This document shows positions 25,591 through 36,200 of a stretch of 58,780 nucleotides of DNA, in pieces. Both the position numbers and the translations under genes were made by a program. The notes under the pieces are model-generated. The model was not told where the DNA came from. It saw only the letters and a program-made list of their open reading frames with translations, and made no database searches. This DNA is from Mastigocoleus testarum BC008 (lineage in GTDB: Bacteria > Cyanobacteriota > Cyanobacteriia > Cyanobacteriales > Nostocaceae), in contig NZ_LMTZ01000155.1 in NCBI RefSeq assembly GCF_001456025.1, positions 1-58,780 of the forward strand. The letters are read 5' to 3'. Numbering within the stretch: the stretch's first letter is position 1; every line of letters starts with the position of its first letter.

Positions 25591-26790
25591 TCATTTCAAA
25601 ACAAGCTCTAACATCATCCACCACAAAAGAATACTGGTAGGTGCTCCGAACATAATTCCAGTTATCGCCCAACCTCGTTGATGTTCCTTAAAGTGCTTGA
25701 TACTCCGCCAACGCCGGCTTTTCCAAGCCCACTCATTACCTTTAGCACCAATTACAAATGCCATTATCCAGCCAAAATTAGGCAAAAAGCATAACGCGCC
25801 ATACCATACTTTGTTGGGAAATATCCATAACCAAGGCATTAAAAAAGCACCCCAATTCCATCCTTTGATTTCATCAGGAATTGTTTCTGCGCTTCTTAAA
25901 CCACAACCAGAATTGTTAACAAAAGATAACTTTTCTGGTAAATTTTGAGAATAAATAGTAAGGTTTGATTCTAAAGAGTTTAACGCCTGAGTGGCAGTAC
26001 TAAATCTATTTTCTGGTGCTGCTTGAGCAATTTTTTGCAGCCAACCCACAAAAGCTGGACTTAAGTTAACTCGGTCAAAGAATTGAATTTGTAAATTCTT
26101 CTGGGGTAATTCAGCAGGAGAAACACCTGTTAATAGATGAATTAGAGTCGCACCCAAAGCATAAAGATCTGATTGAGGAACGGCTTTTCCACCAAATTGT
26201 TCCATCGGTGCATAACCATAGGTACCAACAACAGTAAAGGTAACTCCTTCTTTTGTCGCCTTATCTTGAACCGCACCAAAATCAACTAAGTAAATCCGAT
26301 TATCTTCTCCCCAAATTAAATTACTGGGTTTGATGTCTCGGTGGAGTACGGGTGGATTCAATTGGTGTAGATAAATCAGAATATTTAAAACTTCAATCGC
26401 AATTTTTCTAACTTTATCTTCAGTAAATCTTTCCGCTTGAATTAACTTTTCCTTGAGAGATTCTCCGCGAATATATTCATGTACTAAACCAAACCAAAGT
26501 GTGCGATCGTCAATTGAAAAATAATCAATATACTGGGGAACGCGGGGGTGATCGAGTTGCTTGAGAATCTGTGCTTCTCGTTCAAAAAGTTTTAGGTCTT
26601 CCCATTGTACATTACCACCAAAAGCTAATAGTTTGAGTACTACTTGTCGTTTTTTCTTACCTGGCGATAAGCGCAAGCTCTGCGCATGCAATCGTAAATC
26701 TTTTGCTAACCAAGTTTGACGAATGCCATTATTACTTAGCGATCGCTGTAATCGATAGCGATTTTGTAATACTTGCTCTGCTTGCAGCAT
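25591..26790 (-). CDS. Membrane-tethered Ser/Thr protein kinase
   Basis: 399 residues. Kinase domain about 10-270: the ATP-site Lys in VVLKLLAFGG, catalytic loop VLHRDIKPSN with Asp near 153, LVDFGAVQDK with Mg-binding Asp near 170, GTYGYAPMEQF and SDLYALGATLIHLLTG. The Gly-rich loop is poor (LQRSLSNNGIRQTWLAKDL), as in many cyanobacterial Pkn2-type kinases. The C-terminal 100 residues hold hydrophobic segments (WGAFLMPWLWIF, FGWIMAFVIGA, GIMFGAPTSILLWWMMLELV) that should anchor it in the membrane. Start ATG at 26790 with AGGTG upstream (a TTG one codon earlier is open). Convergent with the rbc operon. Substrates are unknown. Confidence 0.9.
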   Translation of the reverse strand: MLQAEQVLQNRYRLQRSLSNNGIRQTWLAKDLRLHAQSLRLSPGKKKRQVVLKLLAFGGNVQWEDLKLFEREAQILKQLDHPRVPQYIDYFSIDDRTLWFGLVHEYIRGESLKEKLIQAERFTEDKVRKIAIEVLNILIYLHQLNPPVLHRDIKPSNLIWGEDNRIYLVDFGAVQDKATKEGVTFTVVGTYGYAPMEQFGGKAVPQSDLYALGATLIHLLTGVSPAELPQKNLQIQFFDRVNLSPAFVGWLQKIAQAAPENRFSTATQALNSLESNLTIYSQNLPEKLSFVNNSGCGLRSAETIPDEIKGWNWGAFLMPWLWIFPNKVWYGALCFLPNFGWIMAFVIGAKGNEWAWKSRRWRSIKHFKEHQRGWAITGIMFGAPTSILLWWMMLELVLK

Positions 26791-27331
26791 CAAATCACCT
26801 GCTTTTTTTTCAAGCGCATGATTCTACTTTAACTAGAAACTATTTTAAGTTGTCAAAGATCTAACGGTAACCATAAACTTCTGGGGATATTTACTCAACT
26901 AGCTATTATTAGAGATCGGTACGAAATTCAGATCGTAATTAAGTTTAACTTTGTTGGAGAGATCAAATTAGAAGTCTGTGTCAAAGTCTAAATAGTTTAA
27001 TTTACACTCTCCATCCTTTTCAAAATATAGGTTGAGTAGTGCCAATAGAGAAAGTCGTATTAATGCTTTGTATGACCCACTCTGCGAATATGGGTAACGA
27101 TAGTGGTAGAATGTTGAACCAACTGCCGCGATAACATAAGTTGCTATTCAGCAAATTCACCCCCAGGGTGGGAATACTCGCCAAGACAGGATATCCTCAG
27201 TTTCATTCGCAAGCTTCCGTTTATAAATTCAAATATATTGGGCGTACGAAAAATTAACCGTTCTATTGAGTCTAGAACGGGATTTTGGAAATTGTCAGAG
27301 CTAAATTACTGCACTTAAAAAAATTAATCCT
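26791..27331. other. Spacer before the lipid/polyketide gene cluster
   Basis: 541 bases. A 23-codon frame at 27063-27134 (MLCMTHSANMGND, SGRMLNQLPR) is noted but has no good ribosome site. A short inverted repeat CACCC...GGGTG lies near 27159-27172. Upstream signals for both divergent genes (kinase and methyltransferase) are expected but none is clear. Confidence 0.4.
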
Positions 27332-28291
27332 ATGAATCCTATAGATAAGAGTAATAATCTTCCACAGATAGTTGGATCTAATAGCGACTCACAAAATAAT
27401 AAACAGCGCTATCAATGTTTAGTTTGCAATAATCACATCGATCCTAAAGATACATCGACGACCGTAAATTTTCCCTGTAATGTGAGAGCCTTTAGTAACG
27501 AATCCTTCAAGGTTTGGCGATGTTCTACTTGCATGACCATCCACTGTCTGGACGTTGTAGATCTCGATTTCTATTACTCAAAATATCCTTATGCCCAAGC
27601 GCAACTCACATTACCATACAAAATCATTTATTCTAGGCTGCATGGAATGTTAAAGAAATATGGTTTCTCTAGCAGTCACTCAATGCTTGATTACGGTTGT
27701 TCCAATGGAATGTTTGTCAGTTATTTGCGAGAACGGGGCTTTAGTCGGTGCTATGGGTACGATCCCTATAGCTCTGATGATGTTTTTCGCGATCCAACAA
27801 TTCTCGAGCAGGGAGCATTTGATTACATTCTCCTTCAGGATACGATCGAACATATAGAAGATCCTAATGAACTGCTGAGTAAGTTGGATCTTCTGCTCGC
27901 ACCTGGCGGTTATGTTTTTATTGGTACACCGAACGCAGCGAATATTAAGTTAGATAGAGCCGATTTGTCCGACTATTTTAATCCGGTCCATGTTCCTTAC
28001 CACCTACATATTTATACTCCGGAATCTCTAAAGTCTTTGGTAAGTAAACAAGGATGGGAATCAGTAAAGTTTTTCAACCGGACATATTCGGATACTCCTT
28101 GGCTTTTCCTCAACACTCGAGCTTGGAATCAATACCAGAGACTTTTAGGTGGTAGCTTTGATGTCATTTTTGAACCAATCAAAGTATGGAAGGCATTGAC
28201 CTCTTTACGGTTCTTATTTTTCGGAATTTTTGGCTACTGGTTAAGTTTACACACAGATATGATGATGATTTTTCGTAAAAAAGCCTCTTAG
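27332..28291 (+). CDS. Class I SAM-dependent methyltransferase with N-terminal zinc ribbon
   Basis: 319 residues. Residues about 30-75 carry two Cys pairs, CLVC and CSTC, typical of the zinc-binding module that precedes Methyltransf_23-type C- or O-methyltransferases. The SAM-binding domain follows: motif I MLDYGCSNGMF near 110, an acidic residue in CYGYDPYSS, FDYILLQDTIEHIEDP and LLAPGGYVFIGTPN. The C-terminal 70 residues contain a hydrophobic stretch (LRFLFFGIFGYWLSL) that may touch membrane. Similar proteins methylate sugars or small lipids. It lies 598 bases before the FAAL gene on the same strand and may tailor the cluster's product, but the long gap means membership is only inferred. 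Confidence 0.8.
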   Translation: MNPIDKSNNLPQIVGSNSDSQNNKQRYQCLVCNNHIDPKDTSTTVNFPCNVRAFSNESFKVWRCSTCMTIHCLDVVDLDFYYSKYPYAQAQLTLPYKIIYSRLHGMLKKYGFSSSHSMLDYGCSNGMFVSYLRERGFSRCYGYDPYSSDDVFRDPTILEQGAFDYILLQDTIEHIEDPNELLSKLDLLLAPGGYVFIGTPNAANIKLDRADLSDYFNPVHVPYHLHIYTPESLKSLVSKQGWESVKFFNRTYSDTPWLFLNTRAWNQYQRLLGGSFDVIFEPIKVWKALTSLRFLFFGIFGYWLSLHTDMMMIFRKKAS

Positions 28292-28889
28292 AAGATCCTG
28301 ATTTAGAAATCTTAGCTCAAGGTTTATATTGTTAGAACACCTTATCTTCAGTAGTTGTAGGTCAACTTGCTGATATATTACAAGAGCAAGAGATAAGGAA
28401 CTATCTCAAGCTATTTTTCAGTATATTTACATTAAGGAGAGTAAATTATGTACAATGTTTCTGCCGAAATATCTTTATACTTTGACATATCTTCATTTTA
28501 AATTGATATTTATTGCAAAACTTTACTAATTTTTTACAAGATTGTTAATGTCTGGCAAGTAATATTTGTTTAACATTTGAAAAATAAAAAAACGTTAATT
28601 TAGACGTATAAAAGCCATAGACTGACGTTTATACCATCTAAGGTAGTAAAGCTTTAAAGTATTCCTGATAGAATTCCAGTTCAGTTCGTTTGTGGTATAC
28701 CTTATCTTCTTTCTCAATAACTTCATATACTGCGGCGTTGAACTTATTGCTTAAGAACGAAACTTCTCAATCGGTAAATTTATTTTAAAAGTGATTCAAT
28801 AGGCTTGCTTAAAGCATACATACGAATATTTTTCGTATTAGATTTAGCTATCGGGCAGGTGAGGAGATAAGTGGAGTGCGAAATAGCGA
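28292..28889. other. AT-rich spacer upstream of the FAAL gene
   Basis: 598 bases with no firm gene. A 17-codon frame at 28449-28502 (MYNVSAEISLYFDISSF) follows AAGGAG at good spacing and could be a leader peptide, but is very short. GAGGAG at about 28860-28866 precedes the FAAL gene by more than 20 bases. The cluster promoter may lie here. Confidence 0.35.
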
Positions 28890-30773
28890 ATGAATAATGA
28901 TTTGAGTTATTCGAGTGAAATTTACTGTAGTAACTCGACCTTGGTCGATTTGCTGCATGTCAGGGCGCAAAATCAGCCCAATAGGATCGCTTATACGTTT
29001 TTAGATTATGGAGAATTAGAACCAAATAAGCATTTTACATATCATCAGTTAGAGGTACATGCGCGGGCGATCGCAGTTTGTCTCCAGTCTTTAGTAGAAA
29101 GTGGAGAGCGGGCTTTGTTGTTGTATCCACCAGGTCTGGAATTTATTGCTGCATTTTTCGGATGTCTCTATGGAGGAGTGGTAGCAACACCTGCTTATCC
29201 ACCTCGGCGCAATCAAAAAATGTCTAGGTTAGAAAGTATCGTAGCTTCTTCTCAGGCTAAGGTAGCACTCACTACTACTTCTGAGCTAGGTAAGATCAAA
29301 GAGCGCTTGAGTGAGAATTCACAACTGAGTAAGCTGCACTGGATTGCAACAGATAGCATTGACAATGAATTTGCTCAAAAGTGGCAAAGACCTCAGGTAA
29401 ATAGTGACACCCTAGCTTTTCTTCAGTACACCTCAGGCTCTACAGGTATCCCGAAGGGTGTGATGGTTAGTCACGGGAATTTATTGCATAACTCAAACAT
29501 TATCCATCAGTCCTTCGGTCACAAACCTACTAGTCAGGGTGTAATTTGGTTGCCGATGTACCATGACATGGGTCTGATTGGCGGAGTTTTGCAACCTCTG
29601 TACGGGGGATTCCCAGTTGCGCTGATGTCTCCAGTAGATTTTCTGCAAAAGCCGATGCGGTGGCTTGAGGCAATTTCCTGTCACAAAGCAACTACTAGTG
29701 GGGGACCAAATTTTGCTTATGATTTATGCGTACGCAAGTTCAAACCTGAGCAGTTCTCAAATCTCGATCTTAGTAGTTGGGAAGTAGCTTTTACTGGAGC
29801 CGAACCGGTTCGCGCCCAGACTTTAGAAAATTTTGCTGCAACTTTCGCCCCTTACGGTTTTCGAGAAGAAGCCTTTTTCCCGTGTTATGGAATGGCTGAG
29901 ACAACTCTAATGGTATCTGGAGGTTTGAAATCTGATCCACCCACGACTCTTGAAGTTGAAGCAACTGCACTGGAGCAAAATCGCGTAGTAGTAGCTAATG
30001 ATAAAAGTGAAAATGTCCGGACCCTTGTTAGCTGCGGTGGGAGCTGGTCGGACCAAAAAATTGCCATAGTCGATCCTGAATCTTTAACTGAGTGTAAGAC
30101 GGGTCAAATAGGAGAGATTTGGGTTTGTGGTTCGAGCGTGGCTGGTGGTTACTGGGATTTATCGGAACAAACCGAAGAAACTTTCCATGCTTACTTAAGA
30201 CATGTCAAAAATGAAGATACAAAGAACGAAGAGCAAGAAAGTCAAGTAACTTTAGGACCATTTTTACGTACCGGAGACTTAGGGTTTTTGCATGGGGACG
30301 AGTTATTCGTGACCGGAAGACTCAAAGATATGATTATTATCCGCGGACAAAACTATTATCCTAATGATATTGAACTTACAGTAGAAAAGAGTCACCCAGC
30401 ACTGCGACCTAATTGTGGAGCCGCATTTGCGGTAGAAATGAAGGGTAAAGAGCAACTGGCGATAGTTCAAGAAGTTGAGCGGAGTTACTTGCGCAAGCTG
30501 GACGTAAATGAAGTAGTTACAAGTATCCGTAGGGCTGTAGCTGCAGAGTATGGACTACAGATTTATGCTGCTGTTTTGGTCAAGACTGGAAGCATTCCTA
30601 AGACCTCTAGCGGTAAAATTCAGCGATATGCTTGTCGGGCTGGTTTTCTCAACGGAAGTTTGAATGTCGTCAAAGATTGGAGTGAAAATCCACAGGATAA
30701 AGCTGAGTTCAGAAATTTACAAGCAGAGGTTGACAACATGTTGCAGGAATTATCAAGCAATAGAAAGATATAG
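28890..30773 (+). CDS. Fatty acyl-AMP ligase (FAAL)
   Basis: 627 residues, about the FAAL length. It adenylates a fatty acid and hands the acyl group to an ACP without CoA. Core motifs: A3 LQYTSGSTGIPKGVMVSHGN near 170-190, WLPMYHDMGLIGG, SGGPNFAYDLC, FFPCYGMAETTLMVSGG (A5), FLRTGDLGFLH (A7), GRLKDMIIIRGQNYYPNDIE (A8) and the A10 Lys in SIPKTSSGKIQR. The PMYHDMGLIGG and NYYPNDIE forms are typical of FAALs rather than acetyl-CoA synthetases. The next gene encodes a free ACP, its expected acceptor. FAAL-ACP pairs start many cyanobacterial lipopeptide and polyketide routes, including cylA-cylB of cylindrocyclophane synthesis. Acyl chain length cannot be read. Confidence 0.93.
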   Translation: MNNDLSYSSEIYCSNSTLVDLLHVRAQNQPNRIAYTFLDYGELEPNKHFTYHQLEVHARAIAVCLQSLVESGERALLLYPPGLEFIAAFFGCLYGGVVATPAYPPRRNQKMSRLESIVASSQAKVALTTTSELGKIKERLSENSQLSKLHWIATDSIDNEFAQKWQRPQVNSDTLAFLQYTSGSTGIPKGVMVSHGNLLHNSNIIHQSFGHKPTSQGVIWLPMYHDMGLIGGVLQPLYGGFPVALMSPVDFLQKPMRWLEAISCHKATTSGGPNFAYDLCVRKFKPEQFSNLDLSSWEVAFTGAEPVRAQTLENFAATFAPYGFREEAFFPCYGMAETTLMVSGGLKSDPPTTLEVEATALEQNRVVVANDKSENVRTLVSCGGSWSDQKIAIVDPESLTECKTGQIGEIWVCGSSVAGGYWDLSEQTEETFHAYLRHVKNEDTKNEEQESQVTLGPFLRTGDLGFLHGDELFVTGRLKDMIIIRGQNYYPNDIELTVEKSHPALRPNCGAAFAVEMKGKEQLAIVQEVERSYLRKLDVNEVVTSIRRAVAAEYGLQIYAAVLVKTGSIPKTSSGKIQRYACRAGFLNGSLNVVKDWSENPQDKAEFRNLQAEVDNMLQELSSNRKI

Positions 30774-31131
30774 TATGTTGTTCTATCGACTCAAAACCAT
30801 CGGGTAGAGCCAAAAAATTTATACTAAATCCTATTTAATTACCCCTCTTTGAAAAATGAGAAGAGGAAGTTGGAAAGTATGGTTAGTATAGGGGAATTAG
30901 GAGGGAAATTCCGATAGGGATTCGGGAATGAGATTTAGTATTGGAAAATAATTTTACTTCCATCAATTAGGTACTCTATCCTGAATTTGAAAGATTTCCC
31001 CTTGAGAGTCCATCGTCAAAGCCCAACGATTGAGATTGAATATCTTTTACTTCAAAATCTTCTATCTCAAAATTTTCATTTTTCGTTTTCTAATAATTAG
31101 TTTTCCAATAAAATTACGAGGTCTAATAATA

Positions 31132-31413
31132 ATGGAAACTCAAAATCTCCAAGCGGCAAATATTGATACAAGTAAACAGTCACCAACAGTAGCACAAATT
31201 GAAGCATGGATGATTTCTTATCTTGCAGAATTACTTGAGGTTGAGCCAGATGAAGTTGACCCAACACTTCCCTTTGACAGTTACGGTTTAGATTCCTCCG
31301 CAGCAGTAGGTTTAACTGGAGATTTGGAAGACTGGCTTGGACATAAGCTAGATCCAACTCTCCTTTATGACTATCCTACAGTTGAGGCTTTGGCTAAGCA
31401 TTTAGCTTCCTGA
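31132..31413 (+). CDS. Free-standing acyl carrier protein
   Basis: 93 residues. A four-helix ACP with the phosphopantetheine Ser in DSYGLDSSAAVGLTGDLE (GLDS), preceded by IEAWMISYLAELLEVEPDEV and followed by PTLLYDYPTVEALAKHLA. The ATG at 31132 follows CGAGG. The open frame reaches upstream to 31030 but that part is a Phe/Ile-rich translation of AT-rich DNA and is rejected. It lies between the FAAL gene and the ferritin-fold gene, so it should carry the acyl chain on which the dimetal enzyme and then the PKS act. It needs a phosphopantetheinyl transferase encoded elsewhere. Confidence 0.95.
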   Translation: METQNLQAANIDTSKQSPTVAQIEAWMISYLAELLEVEPDEVDPTLPFDSYGLDSSAAVGLTGDLEDWLGHKLDPTLLYDYPTVEALAKHLAS

Positions 31414-31700
31414 GACTGCACTTATCAGCAATTACCGCTTACCAAACTAAATGGATTGCGAATATCACTACCATAAATCCCAATTTATGAGAAATTCCTG
31501 ACAACTGTCGCAAAATTTGACAGATTTATTCGCTCGAAGTCAACTGTCGACAGACATCTAATAAATGATAAAAATCTATCTATCAGAGGAGAGAATATAA
31601 GAGTAAAGAGGAGATAATAGCTTCCAATATTTTAAATAAAGGAACTGTCACTTAAGTTAGAGATAGATATTTAGTGTGTGACTTTCTCAAGGGTAAATTT

Positions 31701-33104
31701 ATGGTAGATATTACTGCTTCATCAGTTCAAGAAAATCACTCTGCAAATAATTCTGAAGTAAATAATTCTGAAGTAAAAAAGCACGTTAAGCTCACCGAGA
31801 TTAACTATCAGCGCAACACTGAGTCTGATTACACCGAGAAGATACAAGAGCTAGACAAAAACTTCAACTACGCTAATAACAGTAGTTATTATTGGAGCAA
31901 GCCAGAGCTTTCTACCTTATATGGAACTCCGCTCTACGAACAAGCTTCCGATTCGCAAAAACTAGCTCTCAATCATCTCTATTGGGCGACACAGTATAAT
32001 CAAACTGCTGCAACTGAGGCTAATGCTGTTCTTTACAATCAAGTGACTGCTGGTGTTTTCGGTAACTTTAGCGGTTATGAAACGCTCTGTCGAATGCTTG
32101 ACTTAGAGACAGATCAAGAACGCGATCATATTCATGCCTTTCATAATATTGGTTATAAAACCAAAAAGGCACTGCTGGGTAAAACAGCATTTCGCGCCTC
32201 TACACAAGGTAGGAAAAATGCCCCAACGATGAAAATTTCCCCAAGAAAGGGACGCCGTACCTTATCCTCAAGCTTGCAAAAGTCTACTTTGTCATCGTTT
32301 CAAGATTCAACCTTTCGCTTTATTACCAATAAAATTGTACTAAAAGACCAAAGTGAGTACTATTCGCAGTATTTAAGAAACTTGGATGGAAAAGGCGAAC
32401 CTCTCCCAGCTCAAACTACTGGTTTACTGGGACAGTTAGCTTCTCGTCCTGTACTACAGTTTTTTACTTTGAACTGCGGAAGTTCGCCTTTTTTGGCGTG
32501 TTTGTTTTACCTTACACGCTTTATTGCCAATATGTTGCTGAAAAACTATGAGTACCGTTTTGTGCAATACTATCGGGAATTGGACAAAAAAGGCGAGTTT
32601 ATTCCTACTCCAACAGCAGTATCCTTCAACCATTTGATGGATGAGGCTTTTCACACGACAACTTCCCAAATGATTGCTCAAGAGTTGTACAAAAATTTTC
32701 CAAAACCCACAGCTTACGAGCAATTCGTTGCCAATTTAACCATCTATCGGGCGCAAAGTGTGGGTCTGAGTGGTCTTTCTGCGGCTCTACCATCGGTATT
32801 CCGAACTGATGCGGCTTTCATTGATTCGTTGTATAGATTATTGCAATCATCCGTTTTTGGATTCTCTAGTCAAGAAGCACTTTATTGGCTGGAGAAATGC
32901 TTGTGTCAGGAACATGAGGGTTTCCATGTCAACCTGAAATACCACCAACGCCTATTATCAGATTTGCGACGGTCTTTTACTGATATAGATTACTTATGGT
33001 CTGTTAATCGCGAATTAGAAATCATGAATTCAGGTGGCTCTATTGGTAAAGCGATTGAAACTAACAGTAAAACCTTTAAGCAGTTTTCCCAGTCTCTTAA
33101 CTGA
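31701..33104 (+). CDS. Ferritin-fold-like dimetal oxygenase, candidate CylC-type halogenase
   Basis: 467 residues. No domain is obvious at first sight, but metal-ligand patterns of carboxylate-bridged dimetal helical bundles stand out: E106 in TEANAVLYNQ, E140-x-x-H143 in QERDHIHAF, E315-x-x-H318 in MDEAFHTTT and E406-x-x-H409 in EHEGFHVNLKYHQR. The length and especially the gene order FAAL-ACP-this-PKS match cylA-cylB-cylC, where CylC chlorinates an unactivated carbon of an ACP-bound fatty acid. I infer a CylC-like halogenase; a desaturase, hydroxylase or AurF-like N-oxygenase is possible. The ATG at 31701 has AAGGG at good spacing, preferred over the GTG at 31674. It is 119 bases from the PKS start. 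Confidence 0.6.
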   Translation: MVDITASSVQENHSANNSEVNNSEVKKHVKLTEINYQRNTESDYTEKIQELDKNFNYANNSSYYWSKPELSTLYGTPLYEQASDSQKLALNHLYWATQYNQTAATEANAVLYNQVTAGVFGNFSGYETLCRMLDLETDQERDHIHAFHNIGYKTKKALLGKTAFRASTQGRKNAPTMKISPRKGRRTLSSSLQKSTLSSFQDSTFRFITNKIVLKDQSEYYSQYLRNLDGKGEPLPAQTTGLLGQLASRPVLQFFTLNCGSSPFLACLFYLTRFIANMLLKNYEYRFVQYYRELDKKGEFIPTPTAVSFNHLMDEAFHTTTSQMIAQELYKNFPKPTAYEQFVANLTIYRAQSVGLSGLSAALPSVFRTDAAFIDSLYRLLQSSVFGFSSQEALYWLEKCLCQEHEGFHVNLKYHQRLLSDLRRSFTDIDYLWSVNRELEIMNSGGSIGKAIETNSKTFKQFSQSLN

Positions 33105-33223
33105 CACGAGTGAATCTGATTGTATTTTTTGTTTTGACTTTTTGTTTTTGAAAGTTGATTTTTTAATGCCCATTATAGCCGATCAGTAGCTGGGCAAAAA
33201 TTTTTACAGTGTGAGGTTTAGAA

Positions 33224-36200
33224 TTGGAACCCATAGCAATTATCGGTATTGGCTGTCGTTTCCCGGGAGCACAAGATCCTGAGTCTTTCTGGGAGCTTTT
33301 ACACAATGGTGTGGATGCGACCGCTCAAGTACCATCTAATCGTTGGGATATTGACAGGTTTTATAACGAAGAACCTGTAACGCCAGGGAAAATGAATACC
33401 CGTCGGGGTGGTTTCCTCAAAGAAGTAGATCGATTTGATGCTAGTTTTTTTGGAATTTCTCCTCGCGAGGCTGAGCGAATGGATCCTCAGCAAAGGCTAG
33501 TTTTGGAAGTCACTTGGGAAGCTCTTGAGAATGCGGCAATAATACCGGAGAATCTATCTGGCAGCCAAACAGGGGTTTTTATTGCTATTGGTAATTATGA
33601 TTACGGCAGGTTGCTAGCGAAGGATGTGGATCGCATTAGCGCTTACGACGGTACTGGTAATACTTTATGTATCGCAGCTAATCGCCTTTCCTATGTTCTT
33701 AATCTACGCGGACCAAGCTTAGTCATTGAAACGGCTTGTTCCTCTTCTTTGGTTGCACTGCATTTCGCTTGTCGAAGTTTACAGACAGGGGAGTCTAATT
33801 TAGGTTTAGTTGGGGGGGTTAGCTTAATGTTATCTCCAGAGCCAACTATTACTTACTCGCAAGCGAGAATGATGGCTAATGATGGTCGTTGCAAAACTTT
33901 CGATGCTAGCGCTGATGGTTACGTTCGGGGAGAAGGATGCGGTGTAGTTGTTTTGAAGCGCCTCTGTGATGCTGTAAGAGATGGAGATCGAATTCAAGCA
34001 ATTATTAAAGGCTCGGCTGTGAACCAAGACGGTACTAGTAATGGACTCACAGCTCCTAACGGACCTTCTCAGCAAGCAGTTATTCGTCAAGCCTTGGAAA
34101 ATGCGGGAGTATCGCCAGACCAAATTAGTTATGTAGAAGCTCACGGTACTGGTACTGCTTTAGGAGATCCAATCGAATTCAAATCCCTTAAAGCGGTGTT
34201 GATGGAAGGTCGCAAGCCAGAGCAAATTTGTTCGCTCGGTTCGGTTAAAACCAATATCGGTCATTTGGAAGCAGCTTCTGGAATGGCTAGTGTAATTAAG
34301 GTAGTGCTTTCGCTTCAACATAAAGAAATTCCTGCTCATTTACATTTACAAGAATTAAATCCTTATATTTCCTTGCAAAGAACGACATTTTCTATTCCTA
34401 CTGAGTCTCAACCTTGGAATTGCTCTGGGAGTCGCTTAGCTGGGATTAGTGGATTTGGCTTCGGTGGGACTAATTGTCATTTGATTTTAGAACAAGCTGC
34501 CGATCAGAAGAAACTACTAGATCGCGATCAGGGGGAAAATCGAGCGGATCGAGAATCTGAACGTCCCTTGCATGCTCTGGCTCTATCGGCGAAAGATGAT
34601 GGAGCTTTAAGAGATTTAGCCCAACGTTATGCAGATTTATTAGTCAGCGGAATATCATTAGCAGATCTTTGCTTTAGTGCGAATACGGGGCGATCGCACT
34701 TTGAGCGTCGTCTTGCTGTGGTTGCGGAATCTAGCATCCAGTTGCGCGACTCTCTGCGGGCTTTTGCAAGGGGAGAACAAACTACCGGATTGACGAACGG
34801 TAAAGTAACGACTAAAAAACGCCAGAAAATCGCATTTTTATTTACTGGTCAGGGTTCCCAATATTTAGATATGGGGCGATCGCTCTACGAAACTCAACCG
34901 ATTTTCAGGGAAACTCTCGACCACTGCGATCGCCTTCTCCGGTCATATTTGGATCGGTCCTTGCTGGAGCTTTTGTACGCTAATTCCGATCGTAAAATTC
35001 TCGATCAAACTGCTTATACTCAACCAGCTTTATTTGCTATTGAATATGCTTTATTCAAGTTGTGGCAATCTTGGGGGGTAGAACCTGCAGTTGTTATGGG
35101 TCATAGTGTAGGCGAATACGTTGCAGCCTGTGTTGCAGGGGTCTTTAGCCTCGAGGACGGCTTAAAGCTAATTGCCGAACGAGGACGTTTAATGCAGGCT
35201 TTACCAACAAATGGCTCAATGGTAGCAGTGTTGGCATCGGAGAGTAAAGTTAATTCCTTAATTCAAGCCTATGAAGGGGAAGGCGTGTGCGCAACGATCG
35301 CAGCCATTAATGGTCCCCAAAGTGTAGTAATTTCTGGTCATAGCGATTCCATAGAAGTTATAAGCACAAGCTTGGAAGTAGAAGGAATTAAGACGAAAAA
35401 ATTACAGGTTTCTCATGCTTTTCACTCTTCCCTGATGGAACCGATGTTAGGGGAGTTTGAACGAGTTGCAAATCAAATTAAATATTCTGCGCCACAAATA
35501 AGCTTAGTCAGCAATCTAACTGGTAACATTGCTACATCTGAAATAGCTACACCTGAGTATTGGTGTCGTCATATCAAAGAGCCTGTCAGATTTGCTACGA
35601 GCATGGAGCTTATTTATCGAAAAGGATATCGAGTTTTTCTAGAAATAGGCTCAAAACCAATATTATTGGGAATGGCTCGTCGTTTTATTCCGGAAGAGGG
35701 ATGTGTGTGGCTTCCTAGTCTGCATCAAGCTCAGTCAAATTGGCAAACGATGCTCAGTAGCTTGACTAAGTTATATGTGCGAGGTGCAAGTATAAATTGG
35801 TTTGGTTTAGATCGAGATTATTCTCGACGTCGAGTTGCGTTACCAACTTATCCATTTCAACGACAGCGCTATTGGTTTGAGGACGACCAAAATCAGGACC
35901 GAGCAAAAGACTCTTCATCTCAAGTTAAAATTCAAACCCATATAGTTGACATTCTCGAACGAGAAAATGTCGATCTGTTAACTCAGCAGATAGTTGATAC
36001 GGGAGAACTTTCTTCAGAAGAGGTAAAATTACTACCCAAGTTATTGGAAGTATTGATTAAGCAGGGGCAACAACAGAAAATAGCAACAGAAATTGATGAT
36101 TGGTTCCACGAAGTAGAGTGGCAAACAAAAACACGTCAGCTACCTAAGTTGGATAACGGTATTGCTCCAAATATTGAACCTAGTAACTGGCTGATTTTTA

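Noticed and set aside
27063..27134. 23-codon frame ending near SGR, considered as a PatS/HetN-like peptide
   Set aside because: It lacks the RGSGR pentapeptide and a good ribosome site.
28449..28502. 17-codon frame with a good AAGGAG box before the FAAL gene
   Set aside because: Too short and featureless to call; noted only as a possible leader peptide.
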